NCBI GenBank assembly: GCA_022829145.1
Contig: CM040743.1
Span: 32,109,988-32,173,987, forward strand
DNA: 64,000 nt
From: Albula goreensis
Lineage: Eukaryota; Chordata; Actinopteri; Albuliformes; Albulidae
Direction of reading: 5' to 3'
The position numbers were made by a program, and so were the translations under genes. A model generated the notes under the pieces. That model saw only the letters and a program-made list of their open reading frames with translations. It did no database searches and was not told the DNA's origin. Each line of letters opens with the position of its first letter. Within the stretch, counting starts at the first letter, position 1. Of this stretch, positions 12,901-26,860 are shown piece by piece.

Positions 12901-15540
12901 TGGGATTGCATTACACTGGCAACCTTTGACCTCTTGTCTGTCAGGGGTGCAAGAGATGCTTGCTCAGTCAGCAGACTGTGTGGGCGGATAGCAAGAGATT
13001 AGTTCCACATTTCCTATAGCCGGGTACATGAACAGTATTGGGTATAATGGAGGAGGTAAGAAAGAGAGGTAAGAAAACAAATCTCTTTTAAAAATCTGTC
13101 TTATTTCTAACATGATTATACAATGCAAACTGATGACAACATGCAAAAAAATGGAATGTTTAAAATGATCAGAAAACGATATCCTTAACTCTGCAATGAT
13201 AAAGAAATAACTCAACGCATAATCTCTCACAGCCATGCAATTCTTTCTCCAGGGCTATTGAATCTGTCACAGATGCATCATTCTAATTGTAGTTTTTTCT
13301 CAATTCAAATGTTTAATATCCTCCACTTGACAGTTATTAATGTCCTGGTCCATCTCCTTCAACTGTAGAGATAAATAAATTAGAAGGGAATAAATGAAAG
13401 TGCTAAAAGTCCACCACAGGCCGCTATAAAAAGAAGCCGCGTGGAGAGCAAAGGCATCAAGGCATCATAAATCAGACTCTTAATGGCAATAATCACTATG
13501 CTTACACTGTATACCACTTTCATGCCCTCACTGACGGGAGAAAACCATTTATTGTCATTTATATTTTCCATTTACCATACTGTTCCTGAAAATTGAAACT
13601 TGATTCATTAACAAAGAACTGTTTAAAAGATTTTCTTCTTTACCAGTCTATTTAGCAACGATAGCCATTTTTCAGCTGACAATTTTGATCTTGGCTGGCG
13701 GACAGAAGTATCTGAGTTAAGCCAGAGGAGCTCCTTTGCAAATAAGCAAACGTACCCAAACAGGCAGGTATTCTTACCAGTCTCAGATATGAAAGTGGGT
13801 AGGAGAGCAGATAAGTTTCCGTGAGTAAGGTGATGATTTAATACACAGTAAACTGAAATGCTTTTCAAAGTGTCCTCCATGCCAGGAAGCAAATTCCTCC
13901 TGACATGTCAATATTTTACGCTACAGCATCATTTCATCTTCACAGCCTAACTCAAACTCACATATAATCAGCATAATATGCTATAATCTTCTCGTCAGGG
14001 TTCTTTTGCAAACAGGAATATGAAACAGGTAAGCGTCGGGTGTCTCGCTGCAGTCATGAGTTGCTAAGCAGACCTACGGATTTTGGAAGCGATCTGGATG
14101 CCTGCAGACCAACATGGTGCAGGCAAGGACGGACAGTGCTAGGTAATTTTATCACCTAATGTCATTCTGTGTTTAGGAGCATTGGGTCATTAGAAGGGAC
14201 ACCCTCAGCTGAGATGAAAACGGTCACATTGGGTCCCATAGGGACGGCACATAAAAGGGTAAGGACAGTGCGTCAGTGAAAGGCCTGATCTCATATTAAA
14301 TCAAAATGGCACCTTCTTGCTTTGTTGGAGCAGCTGTGACGAGGCAATTTTCATACTATCACTCTGCTACCCTGTGTGTCGCTAAGTAAGCTACCGACCT
14401 GTGGGAAGATCATAACAAAGGCAAGGACCTAAAATATAACAGCATTTGCAAATAACATGAAGTCCTTAACATCACAAACCTGTATCCTGCTCTAATATTA
14501 TCTTAAAGACTGTAATATTACAGACACACACATAATTGTGTTAGATAAAAACCTTGAGGTTTTTACACTCAAAGTCAAAAAAGGTCAAAGTTCACAACAG
14601 CTATGTCAGACTGTGTCAGGGAGTTTGTGGCTGCTTTGACAGAAACCAAAATATTCCCCAACCTGTCAGGTATATATGAGGTCATAGCTATGAGTTAAAA
14701 TGTGTTATGCTCCCAAACTTTTGGCTCTTTTTCTTCAATGAAATTAAACTTTCACCATTACTCTCTTTCTCTATCTCTCTTGGAGAGTTCCAAGTCCTAT
14801 TTACAGATCTGTCAAAACAATAGACCTTCCAGGTGAAAAAGATAATAGTTAGACCTTCAAAATGCAAAGGGAATTGTTTCGGTAATATAAAGGCTGTTAG
14901 CTGAAACAAACACTGGTATTCTGTTCCATTGAAAATTAACCCAACAGAGCTTATGCTCCACCTGACAAGAAACACACCTTAGCATGCTGTATTTTTTGAA
15001 CAAGATTAGCTGAACACAGATAAAAATGTAAAATGCTTTTCGTTCAATTCCAGTTCAATACAAAACTCAAGTTCAGAAAACATATCTTGGCTTTGATTCA
15101 GCTTTTATTTGAGAACCTCAGTTCTGAACTCATTTTATAGAGACTCCAGGAGAATGTACCACCAACACTTAACAGATGGTTCACAGTATGCTAATAGACC
15201 CTGCTAATAAGTCTTAGATTTGACCTGGTAATATTGACATAACACTTGATGAAAAATGCATCAGAAAAGCAACATACAGTCTCATGTGAAATTCAATGCT
15301 CTCTGAAATTCAGTTATGCTAATGTACTAGATACACATATGAAGATACCCTCTGGTCATATACTGTGCTGCCCTCATTCCCAGTATGTTTTAAAACTGAA
15401 CCTTAAAAAGTCCAATCTTAGAATCTCAAATACTTCTATATTCATGTATGTAGCTTTATTCATTTACACATGATATATTGTGAAATGGAACATCATGAAA
15501 TATGTTTAATAATATTTCCCAAAAATTCTCTATATGAAAG
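9911..15540. other. Gene-free intergenic DNA
   Basis: No exon, RNA gene or identifiable mobile element seen. The first kilobase is moderately GC-rich and the rest AT-rich. It contains one (TG)n run near 12.2 kb and scattered short A/T runs. Open frames here are short and without domains. Confidence 0.5.
12233..12254. repeat. (TG)n microsatellite
   Basis: Eleven uninterrupted TG units, followed by a short alternating purine-pyrimidine tail (gggcgcgcatgc) that extends the Z-DNA-prone stretch. Confidence 0.9.
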
Positions 15541-15567
15541 TTGCTAAATTGAGTGAGTTCTTAGACT

Positions 15568-15603
15568 CACACACACGCACGCACACACACACACACACAC
15601 ACA
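15568..15603. repeat. (CA)n microsatellite
   Basis: CA dinucleotides interrupted by two CG steps (cacgcacgcaca), then a pure CA run to 15602. Confidence 0.9.
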
Positions 15604-15889
15604 GAAATCATATAAAACAGTCAAATTTACATTGAGCAATATCCTCTCTGTATTTTAACCAATGAATAATAGAGTTCAAAATGAAAAATGAGTTCATATC
15701 TATTGATCTTCTTTCCATCAGGTAAAGAATAAAAAAAAGAGAAGAAAATCATTTACTTATATTGATGTGCAAAGTCTCTGTATCGATCACCTTTTGACCT
15801 GCAGTGGGGCTTTGACTGCAGACGGGGTACCAGGCGTATTTCAGCCATGCTAATGTACACACAGCAAGCAGAAACCATGAAATTACTTT

Positions 15890-16110
15890 GCACCGCTGGG
15901 ACTTGGCTCCGTCCAGCGGCACACAGTAAGGGGTGACATTAATGCGCCTGGCAGCTCACCGCTGTGATGTTCTCATGCCTTGCCTGATCACGTCCCAGAC
16001 GCCGCCGCGCCCCTCATTTCCACACCGTATCTTCGCTCGGAAACGCGGCCAACTGCCGGATCTCTTTCATCTCTAGTCGCGATTCGTGTGCACTCCCGCA
16101 GTTTCGCTTT
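15890..16110. promoter_or_regulatory. CpG-rich block 2, candidate regulatory element
   Basis: A short GC-rich island with dense CpGs (acgccgccgcgcccc, cgctcggaaacgcggcc, agtcgcgattcg). No open frame of note and no repeat seen in it. The sharp contrast with the AT-rich DNA on both sides is the evidence. Confidence 0.3.
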
Positions 16111-16619
16111 CTGGAATTCCAATGTTTGGTTCCCTGCGGATGTGCAAATGTAGCAAGCATATGAATGTATTCTTGTTTTTGTAGTTGTTTCCTTTTTTTT
16201 TAACCCAACAGCACTTTCATGCTACTTGGGAGCAGGCAAGTAGGGAGCGCGGAGATGGGATTAAATCCCATGATGCATGCTGATTTTTAGGAGCTCGTCT
16301 GTGTTTAGCAATGGGAGTTTGGGGTCTTATGAAGAAGAAGCACGCCATACAGGTAGGGGAGGGGGATAGAAAGCAGTTCCACATACTTGAACCTCTTACA
16401 TAGCAAGCCCCATATGTGCTTGAAGTCAAGCACCTTCCATCTTCTGAAAGCGGTGAAGTGGTGGCATTCATCTCTGGGGTGGGACGTGTGACAGCCAGGA
16501 TTGAAAGCGGGGTTTGCATGGCCAGTGGGCCCACGCATGTCTGCTTGGCCGTTTTGGGGCACATGTGAGATTCTCACACCCTTGACTCCGTGTTATGTTT
16601 TCATTCGAGTCATTTTTCT

Positions 16620-17300
16620 CGGGCGGTGTCAGCGTGACAGTGCCATTACTCAGGCCTGCTGCGGCCTTCCCCCACAGTGAGCCATGGCACTAGAACAGGA
16701 CGGGGGCGGGGGCTGTAAACGTCCCATTGCAGCAGCATGTGGCTCGGTCATTACAAGCACATCCCAGACCCCCGGCCAGGTTGGCATGACATCAGTGCAG
16801 GATCCATGTAGCTGGGAGGAGCAGACCACTGCTGAGCCAGTAACACGTTGTACTGGGATGACCAGGGGGTGTTCTTCTTTTTTTTTACATATTGGCAGCG
16901 TTACACTGGAAGCACCGGCATAAATCAAATTCACAGCATTTTGACTAAATCATTAATGATTATGCATTATGAATCATAACTACAAAAGATGCCTGGGCAT
17001 TGATGCTGCTGGCGAAGGGGGTGGGGCTGCATGCAAATGAAGTCCGGAGCTGGGTTTAATCCTCCGCCTGTTTGATTGGCCTCTGCGGCCCGGAGTGCCG
17101 TGCATTGACTCGAAGTGATTAAGTCATTTTGGACAGAGGCCCGGCTGGATCATGTAATCAATGGAGGTCAATTAAAAAGGTAGCCCTCCCTGTGAAAGCC
17201 ACAGGGGAGCTTATGTCTGACACCACACCTGCCTCCAACCCCTCCTCCGTCCCCGTCCCCCTCCCGCAACCCCGAATAAACGTGTTTCGATTATTTTTCC
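16620..17300. promoter_or_regulatory. CpG-rich block 3 with homeodomain/octamer-like sites
   Basis: A GC-rich part (about 16620-16860) leads into cattaatgattatgcattatg near 16950, an array of TAAT/ATTA and octamer-like words, then atgcaaat near 17032 and a CpG-bearing stretch to 17300 (tgcggcccggagtgccgtg). AT-rich homeodomain words next to CpG-rich DNA are typical of developmental enhancers. Overlapping open frames on both strands are short and lack domains. Confidence 0.35.
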
Positions 17301-20300
17301 CTTTGTCCAGCTCTTTTCCCAAGGATTATCCCTGCAGCCTAAACGTTCATTATCGCATTATTGCATTTAATTTTCTTTTCCGAAATTAACTGACATTGAT
17401 AAATCTGCATGGGAAAATCTATAATACATAAACTAGGACAAAACCTGAAGATTACTGCTATTTTCATTCTTTTTGTTTTTGAACTACCGATTTAAATGTA
17501 GTTAATTTCTTATTTTGGATTCAGATCTTATATATTCTCAGAGTCATTTATACTTAAGCAGTTAGCATAACAGTACAGCAGTCGCTAGCAATGTATGTTT
17601 CCTTGCCCTTGCAAAGGAACATCTTCTCCATAAAACAATTTACTTTAGGTTCAGACTCCTTTCATCTCTCCAGTAGCCATAGTGCCATCTGCTTTTCCAC
17701 TTATTTTGCAAGTCAGTCATTACACTCAAATCAAAAACGGCTCAAATTTCCACCTGACATCAATACATACACCTTAAAATTAAAAGGACAAGGATCAGTA
17801 GCAACATCAACACCACAACAGTCTTGACTGTTTATTAGTGATATCACTAGCGTTCCCTTCCTTCCAGCCAATCAAAGTTTCCAATGCATAATGAAACCCC
17901 ACCTGCAGCTGAAGCAGGTCAGCATGAAACAGGCAGGAGCTTGTGTTTCCCAGCCAGCTCAGGCAGGCTAGGGTTCCCATGACTCCTGATACTTGATGAG
18001 TAGGTGACCTACACGGCTTCCAGATAGGTCCCCCAGTGCACCTCTATGTGCCAGAGTAAATGTAAAATAAAATAAATCTACGGCTCTCTTCTGGGTAGTA
18101 TGGCTTGAACAGAAAGGCCTTTTGTTTTCAGTTGCGCCTGGTGTTCTTCCTCTTACCTACACATTTGTTGAAAATTGTACGCAAATGCATGTAATTATTT
18201 ATGCCCTTTGAGTCTGCTGAATGACTTCCTTAACTCACTGAAATGATTTTATGTTTATTCTTAGTTGGCATTCATATATAAATGTATATTTTGTGGAAAC
18301 CATAATTTCATGTGGTTCAGTGTATATAAGAAAGTCTATTTATATGTACATATATACAACTCTCAACATAAAAACACAATATCTTCATAAATATTCATAA
18401 TTAACATGCGATTGAGCCAGCTAAACCAGGTTAAGTATTAGTCCTTTGAGTTCTACCTTGCTGAGTGAAAGCCAACAAAGTGTGCGGTGTCTAGGGGTAG
18501 AGAGGATTTGAATTCGTAATCTTCGGTTATGTGGGCTGTCAGCTGTTCGGGCTAATTCCAGAAACTCTTTTTATAGCCCCCGCTAACTCTGAAAGGCGAC
18601 ACCACACCGTGCCTATGCACAGTCGAAAATGATGACCCAGCCCACCTGTGCCTCCCACATCCAAAGTTGTCAAGGTAACCAGGAAAATGTTTTTTTCCCA
18701 TAATGCCAGCTGCTCTGAAATGAAGTTTATCAATTAGTGTGCAGAGAAGCCCACAAGTTTCTCAGAATCTAAACAACTGAAACACATTTTATTCACTAAC
18801 ATAATTTATGTGAAATGTTTGTGTAATTAATGTATGAATACACAGAATATTTTGTTCAAGATGACAACTTGGTTGGACTTGGTTTGTGACATAGCAGGTT
18901 TCTGTTTGGGTTCTGAACCAATGATTCTGTACCCAACACCAAATCCCATTCTGACACTTTACAGTGCTGCCTAGCAACAAACCTTCTGGGAGGAATCAGG
19001 AAAAGTCACAGTCCTGCATTTTAAACCCCATGATAAAAAAAAAAAAAATCAATCTACTTTGTTGATTTGCATCGCCAGAGTAAAAGGTAATGTTTCAGAT
19101 AAAATCTGTGTGCACCATGGAGTATAAACCTCTGCCACTCTTGATAGTGCTCTTATCAACACAGTAATTATATTTCTCCTACCTTTTGCTAATCAATCAT
19201 TCTGAAAGGTTTCTGCCAAATCTGTGTAGAGCACTGTTTTGGTTACCTTGATTAAAAGAAGAGGGACAGACACATCCGAGGTGCTTGCATACCTCTACTT
19301 CACCTTTTCGGTGGGAGAGGTAACCAGCTGGTCCTTGCTGGATGGAGTTGGATTTCAAGTTTACCTGCACTGTACTCATATTTTTTTTTTTACCATGTTT
19401 TGAGCTTCCCCCTTCAATTATTTATTTTCCATAGCTAATCAGGTTGTGCCTGTAGGTTAAAATCACTTAATAGTTTCTTTAATCGACAATCATTAATCCA
19501 TTTTCTTTTCTCACAATCACCGAATATACCTGCCTTATTGGAATGCATTCATAGGATCTGTAAGGACTAGAATCCCCTCAGAGCTATGAGAATCATTCAT
19601 ATTGTCTCCAAGGGTAGGTAATTTTACTACAAATTATTATTTTTTTATTATTATTAACATTATTAGTTGTAGTAGTAATAGTATTAGTGTTGGTGGTGGT
19701 GGTAATGGTGGAGGAGCACAGTGTTAGCATACAGGGATCAACCTGCATTATATTTTAGCAAACACTAGTAAAAAGCACAAAATGGGGCCCATCACAGAAT
19801 GTGTACTGAGTAATGACTTGGAATATAGAAGAGGTGGAGTTAATAGGGTGTATTATACTCTTGTATCCATACTTCGGAGGATCTGTGGAATATTCACAAG
19901 TATTATGTTCATGCTGTGACAATGTGCTTTTAAAGAGGAACTCATTCTCAAAACCTCTGACACCTAAGCTGCAGCCCAGGTGCCACACCTGTCATGTACA
20001 TACATATTTGTAAACCTAAAATGCCAAAGATTGATGTTAGCCAGTGAAATATGACAGTCCTGAAAAACCAAGTTTCGAACCCAATAGGTTCAGCTGCAGG
20101 TTTTTACCAAGGGGTTCTATGGAAGCATTTAATGACTGTGAGGAGTGAATGTACTGGTTTGGTATTTCGACCAAATGGCTCACCTGATCGTTGTGCTCAG
20201 CAGAGGTACAATACAGGGAGTTAGAAGTAGAAGGTCAGGACAGCAATTGCTGAAACAGCCTCCGATTTTTCCTTTTCCCTCAGCTCGCTGCACGGTAAAA

Positions 20301-21489
20301 TTCTCAGTGTTAACTCTTAAGGGAGTTTATGTGAGTCCAACAGTGACTGTATGTGCACTATCAGAGTTGATGCATTTTCCTAAACAGTTAACTGTGTAAA
20401 TCTTTTGCAAGTATTAATGACTATGATACAGTGAAGATAAAAATAATACAAACTCTATTCAGGATTCATCACTTGATAAAGATGTGTTACTGGTCACATT
20501 GGAAACAAGCAGGGAAAATTCATTTCATGAGGATACATATAGTGTGCACAACCGTTATTGATAAATTACATTTCAATTGCATATGCAACTGCATATCAAC
20601 AAATCTGATTGAAAGTGTACAAATGAAAAAAACTAAAACCAGGCTAGGGAAAAGCCCCTTGTCCAGAACTCTTAGCGAGATTACCGTGAGATAACCATGC
20701 TCGAATCAACAGGCAGGCTTTACACAAACGCTAATCATGTGATCCCACTCCACACACGAGTGGAAGATAGAGGTGTTTGCTGATAAGAGGAGGGGGCCAG
20801 AAGACAAAATCGATGCAGCCATTTCAGGACAGCAGGGTAGGATTTACTACCGATTATCACTCAGCTACATAATTATGGAGGTAGGGATGATAGTCAGCCG
20901 ACTGGACAAGAGGACAAGAGAGAATTACAACAATCTGTAACTATGGGGGCCGCCTGGGCCTTGATTGGCCCTCACCCAATGGAGGGAGCAGTTGTTCTTT
21001 CCTTTCGTGTTCATGACCATCCTAGATTATCCCACACATTATATCCAGAATCCACCTATCCTGAATTGTAACCATTGGATTATCCCCCTTAATCCAACCT
21101 TCCAACTGTGGCCAGGGGGGACGTATGGAATTCTCAGAAACCGTAAATATAACCTCAAATTGGTTCCAGAGGTGTCAGCTTGAGATGGAGGAGACTGCCA
21201 TAGCCATTATTGTACTTTTATTGAAGCACAGACGACTAAATAATTCTATACTATACTCAAAAAATCCTAGCCTTTTTATAGAATGTTGCCATTCTATGAT
21301 TAGCTTTTCATTAGTATTTTATTCCCTTAATCAATATTTAAACTCACTTTTCAAATCTGTTAACAAACCGGCCATTATGTGCACTTCATAGTCATGCAAT
21401 ATCTCCAGTATAAAAGCCTTGATTGCAAGGGTTTTGCTATAGTTATGTCTGTGAAAGATTACTCTGCTGGTTTGATTATGAGGTGATTG
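17301..21489. other. Gene-free intergenic DNA
   Basis: AT-rich, no exon seen. Contains a mixed TTA/GTA/GGT trinucleotide-like stretch at about 19637-19713 and an A13-type run near 19036. I identified no transposon. A tRNA-B-box-like string near 18505 is too weak to call. Confidence 0.5.
19637..19713. repeat. Degenerate trinucleotide repeat (TTA/GTA/GGT)
   Basis: A run of ATT units passes into tagtagtaatag and then ggtggtggtggtaatggtgg, an imperfect simple repeat. Confidence 0.7.
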
Positions 21490-21910
21490 CCTTAATCACC
21501 ATCTATCATCGTCTATGCTCGGAGACGGAGCACCGAGCTCCCCAGTGAAACGTGGGAAGGTAAAAAGCCACCTCTGTTTCCATTTCATTGAAAACGATCT
21601 TTCCAGTTGCTCAGATGTGTCATGTTCTCTCTGAGGAGTATTGCTTTGGTTCTGGCGTTTCTCCCTCATGCTCCTAACGTCGAAACGGGTCAATGTTCTT
21701 CTACATGGCTACCTGATTCGGTTGTTTTATTCATGCATGTGCTCGGTTGCGCAGTGGAAGGTCTAACGGGTGGAAGTAACTTTTCTGGTCCGCGGACAGC
21801 CTGCCAGCGGGTAGCACCTCTGGTTTTAGGGAAGCGACGGTCAAGATGGAGCTTGGCCCCGTCCATCTCAGAAGACAGATGAGGCCGTGATGGGTCATCT
21901 GTCAATTTCA
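21490..21910. promoter_or_regulatory. CpG-rich block 4, candidate regulatory element
   Basis: CpGs recur throughout (gctcggagacgg, aacgtcgaaacgggtc, gtccgcggacagcc, gggaagcgacggtc). Open frames exist on both strands across the same bases, which is what GC-rich DNA gives by chance. No protein family is recognisable. It is followed at about 21960 by the GATA-like word ttgataatgatctaaag. Confidence 0.3.
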
Positions 21911-24900
21911 CGGAGTTGAGAGCACGTTAAACTGACATGCTCCTTTATCGGCTCACACGAGCCTTTGATAATGATCTAAAGATTGGACAGCAGGTAATTG
22001 AAGGCACCCAGTCTCTGGAATAAACAGTTACTTGCAGCTTTTGGATAATCAATTTGTAGCCAAACTGCATATATTCACATGAAACCAAGACAGATCCCAT
22101 ATGGGCGAAGCTTTATTGATAACTGTGTTGCATATGTGATGAGGTGAGAAAGTCATTGAGAGCTATGAGTCAAAATTACATGCTGGACCCTGCTGGTGTA
22201 CACTCAAGCAAGACTTTACATAACACCCTGATCACTTCATTAAAAGCCACCTGTGTATATATGACATATAATTGCCTGAACTTGTGACAATTTGTTCATA
22301 AGTGTAACAGTCAGGATGTTATCTAAGACGACACATATCGTACTGCAATTAAGATCTTAGTGTCAGTGATAATACACCAGTGATGATAAAACATTCAATG
22401 AATTAGCCTTGGAAAATAACATGGACATTTAAAGGTATTGTAAGCCATCCTGGCCAACTCTGAAGAACTTCACAGTGTCTGAATACTTCTTTTGGCAAAC
22501 AAATTGATTTTCTAAAAGAAATTTATAAAACTGAAATTTATTTTAAAAAAAAAAGAAATATGACATTGTCGCAACAAAGGGATATTGCATGCATAACAAT
22601 GTCGCAGATAACCTGATGGATAACCTGATGGAATATCAAAATGTGTTGGCATCTTAATGAAAATTCTGTTAATCATCTCTTCAATGAAGGTGAAAGTATA
22701 GCATGAAGCACTGAGTCAGATTATATTACTGCCTCATTATGCAAATGAATAAATTGTCAAAGGTCAAGTGAGAGACACGGAACACAAACACAGCTAAAGG
22801 TATTACTGTGTCTTAATAGATTCAATGCTGAGCTCATAAAAACAAGCAAACAAAAATAAACATTGAGATAATGACAAATAGAGGTTAGCGGGTATTTAAG
22901 TTGTATTTATGCATGGAAACGTAATCAACTTTTGAGGAGCAATCTGTCACAGCAACCAACACCTGTGCGCTATATAAAGAAAATGCAGACTCAAATGCAT
23001 GGGTTTGAAGCTTAATTGAATTATGCAGTTAAAGGGAGACGCACTTCGACAGAGTAGCAGTGGCTCCTGTGAGGTGATTGATAGGGTCCCCGGCACTCAG
23101 CATCTGGCTACGCTTTGGGGGTCTGGGGGGGACTGAGTCCTCAGGGCAGAGTGACCACATTTTGTTGGGCTGGTGGGACCACAGTTTGAAGGTCAGATTC
23201 ACTGGTTGATGAAGCCGTGAAGGGATCTGACACCAAGCCTGGCACACGGTTGTGTCATCGAATCTCTACCTTGTTTTTTTGGATGACAGAGCTGGCCAGG
23301 TACAAGGCAATTACACATGCAAATCCCATTCAAAGCTCATATGGACACTGAGATGCTGTCTGACATGATGGGGCTAATACCACGTCCTTGTTTTGTCATG
23401 AGCTTGTAAAGTCATCACTGTGAAGCTCACACTAACCTTGTGTGAGGAGCACATAATTTTGAAATTCAGTGACTATTTTCAACAGTACAGACTTTGCATT
23501 TTTGACAAGAGTTAGTGGTGATTTGAGGAGGGGTGTATCGTGTGCTGCTGATAAGTGATAGGGCTCCTGGCGTATCGTTTCGGAGGAGCTAATGCAGCAG
23601 TAACCTGAGGAATCCTGGCCAACTTGTACCCGCTCATTCTCATGTGGAAAAAAACCGCCGCGCCCCATTGCTGCGCATCCCTCCACAAAGCTGGCTATTG
23701 ACACAGCCCGACTTCAGGTTTCCAAATTAAAGCATGTTTTGTCTGGTTCCCTTTAAAGTGGATTTACAGTGGAGGACAGGAAATCCTTGGGTCAGGGTGG
23801 ATTAAGACCCAAACTGGCACACTAGACACATCAGATACTCAGACTGGCTTTTTACAGTGGTACATCCAAAGCCTTCATGAAACAAAACAGTATTTTGTTG
23901 TGATTTAAAAACATGTAGAAGTCCTTCAACTGCACCAGTTACATTTTTGTTTGTCGTTTTTATGCGAAACATGCTTGCCGAAAGATTTGTTCCGTCATCC
24001 CTCGGGTGACAGCGGAGGATATCGGTGACACTGCGCTGGGGCGGTGGGATTTAGGTGCTAAAATAGATCTGGATACAGTCAGCAGTGGTGTGAAAGTCAA
24101 GCCTGTGCTGTGAGATTAGATTACCCTGCAGAGAGGCTCTGTCCAAGTTCAGGAGGAGATATTTCTACAGGGTGTGAGGGGAAGAGTAAGCAATGTACTA
24201 TGGAACACTAATTGGTGTCAATCAGGCTGATAGCCATTATTTTTTCGTTATGAATGGGTACCTTGTATTTTTAACAATCTATTTCAATACTTACCTTTAC
24301 CTTGCATGGCATGAATTGCTTTTTGTTTCAAAGTTTTTTTTTTGCTTCTTCTGGCTGGAAAAGTCGCGAGCTTTCAGGAGAAAGAAGTTTTCATCTCTAT
24401 TTCGTGCACTAAGCCTTGAAACAGCTGTGATCTTAGAGGAATTCCTGGACCTACACGATTTAACCCAGATGAACTGCCCAGCTTTATTTCATTGCTTTGG
24501 AAAGGTTACACCCCAAAGGGGATGTTAATCTGTTATCACGTTGTCAGTGCCAGCGACGTCCATATTGCATGCCTCTCACATCTTACCTTATAGAGCTGCA
24601 GCAGCATGGACAATGAGCTAAATATGCATGGATACACTGCAGGGAGTTGGGATATTGCTCCGGGAGAAATTCTGTGCTTAAAATTGAAATAATCCATGAA
24701 TAATTATGGCTACTTTAACCACAGAAATGAATTTGAATGGCTGATAATTCCCTGCTTTTATCTTTTTATCGCTCGTTTTAACTGTTGACAACTCGCAGAG
24801 GACTTAAAGCTAAAAGAACTAAAACAGCCTAATTGTGTAATATGTCACTTTAAGATTAATTCAAATACTAAACCTACATGATGTAGTGTATGAGGCTTGG

Positions 24901-26589
24901 TTTAAATTTTATGCTATGCCATCTCAAAAAAGGGGAAATATTTTATTGGCATCCATATATTTTAACAGGTGGATTTGCTCATTTGTTCAGATATGTTAAA
25001 TTCAATATTCACCATTCATATTTTCAAATAAAAAATATTTGTTTCTGTTAGAGTAGTTATGTGGAGTTAGATTTTTCTTCATATTTGGAGAGTATAGATG
25101 TTTGCTACAGCCCTGTGTGCTTTAACATTGCATTGGCCTGGTTTTTGCAACTTTCGGAGGAACAGCATGTTTAAGGTGTATGTTGGGTTACTCTTAGTTG
25201 GTGAGAAACTGTTCACAGGTCTTAGGAGCTTTAGTGTTACATATTTATAACAGCAGTGTTATTTTATTTTCAACTTTGGCTCAGTTTGCTCAGGGGCTGA
25301 AATAAAAGCCCTCATCCTTCATACATATGTAATTGTAATTGGCCTCGGAGGCCACACAATATGGAAATAGATTAATACAAACCACAACCTAATGGAAATT
25401 TTCCTAAATCAAAAAGTGTAGTACCTACTTGAGTGCATGCCTCTTTTAAAATATTTAAAAATGAAGAGCGTCTAACAAATGCCCTTAATGCAATGTAAAA
25501 ATGTAAAGTGTTAACCTTATGTCAGGTGAAAGAGAATTGTCCAGGTCAAATGGTTTCCATTAGTAATTGTTATTAGGATGCTGCCTGCAGAAAGGAGAGG
25601 AAAATTATTTTTAATAGCAAAATCTCATTGTGTGAAATATCAAAATTACAATTCAAATAAACATATGGGCTTGCAGCTCATGCATGGAATAACAGAATTG
25701 CTCAGTGAAAAAATTGCACAAGCTAAAGTTAGCAGTCACCCATATCTTAATGTTCTATAAAGCTATGTCTACATGTACTCTGCAGCTCATCTTCAATGCA
25801 TGAATTAGTTATTCCTTACATAATAACTAACCACAATGAACCCTCTATAGATGTATCCTACAATACAGTTTCACATGAAAAAAAGCAATTGAATGTATTT
25901 ATAAACCAAGGTTTTTTTTTTAATCCATGCCAGACAACACTGTTATAATTACAGTTAATTAATGATATTTAAAAGCTTTGTGGACATATAATTTTCAATT
26001 GCAATAAATACAAAGTCAGTACAAAGAATTTTTGGTTTCCCAAATATTACAAAAATGAAATTAGCAAAGCCTTTAAGTGGCTTCCCCCAGATTACAGCCA
26101 GTCTGACCTTTCTGTTAAGAGTGTTCAAAATCTCAATATCTAGATTGCATCAAGTGTACCTTTAAGACCAGCAGGCCTTTTCCAGGACGGGCATTATGTT
26201 CTTAACAAATTGCAATGGGGATGTGTTGAAAAACTGCTCGGATTGAGCCGCAAACCCTCCTGATTGTGTCTTCCTCTGTACAGCACTACCCCTCAAAACA
26301 CTGTCATCTCCCAAGCTTTTCCCTGGAGCAGAAATAGGAGGCTCTAGAAAAATCAATGAGCTCTCTGCTGTGGTGCAAGGCAAGCAGTTTTCTTAGGTCT
26401 TTATGCTTGGGCATTTGCATGCATTTTATCAACAGGCGAAAAAGAGGAATCAAAAATCCCTTTGCTGTGGCCATGTAAGCAGAGACAGACATGTATCTGC
26501 ATAATACTAACCCTCCCCCTGCATGGATGGTTGGGCTCAGCGCACTTCATCTTTTCTCTGCAAATACTGGTGGGAGTCCCACGACTCTC
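21911..26589. other. Gene-free intergenic DNA
   Basis: No exon, RNA gene or named transposon recognised. Small CpG-bearing patches occur near 23560-23690 and 24000-24045. A 12-base unit (gataacctgatg) is duplicated in tandem near 22610-22632. Confidence 0.5.
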
Positions 26590-26860
26590 CCTCTCATTTT
26601 CTTACCTCTCGTTCAGCTCGGCTCTCCTGCGGTCGTCTGAAGCTGACAGCCATTGTTAAGCGACTTTCATCGGGCACCGCTCTCACATCTCATCCGCGGC
26701 CGTGTTGAGGGACCGCCCTGACTCGGCCCGGTCCGCCGCCTCTACCGTGGAAGGCCTGTCTGCTCTTTAATTGGCGGGTGGTAACACCTACAAGCAGGCG
26801 GAGATCAGTGCGCGGATCTGACAAACACGTCCTTATCTGCTTTCGCCATCTTCCTGCATG
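26590..26860. promoter_or_regulatory. CpG-rich block 5, candidate regulatory element
   Basis: Compact island with dense CpGs (atccgcggccgtg, ggtccgccgcc, gtgcgcggatc) and an ATTGGCGGG word (E2F/NF-Y-like) near 26770. No coding signature. Borders with AT-rich DNA are sharp. Confidence 0.33.

Noticed and set aside
18485-18530. tRNA-like B-box string (ggatttgaattcgtaatc) suggesting a SINE or tRNA
   Set aside because: No matching A box, no cloverleaf I could fold, and no A-rich tail or flanking duplication.
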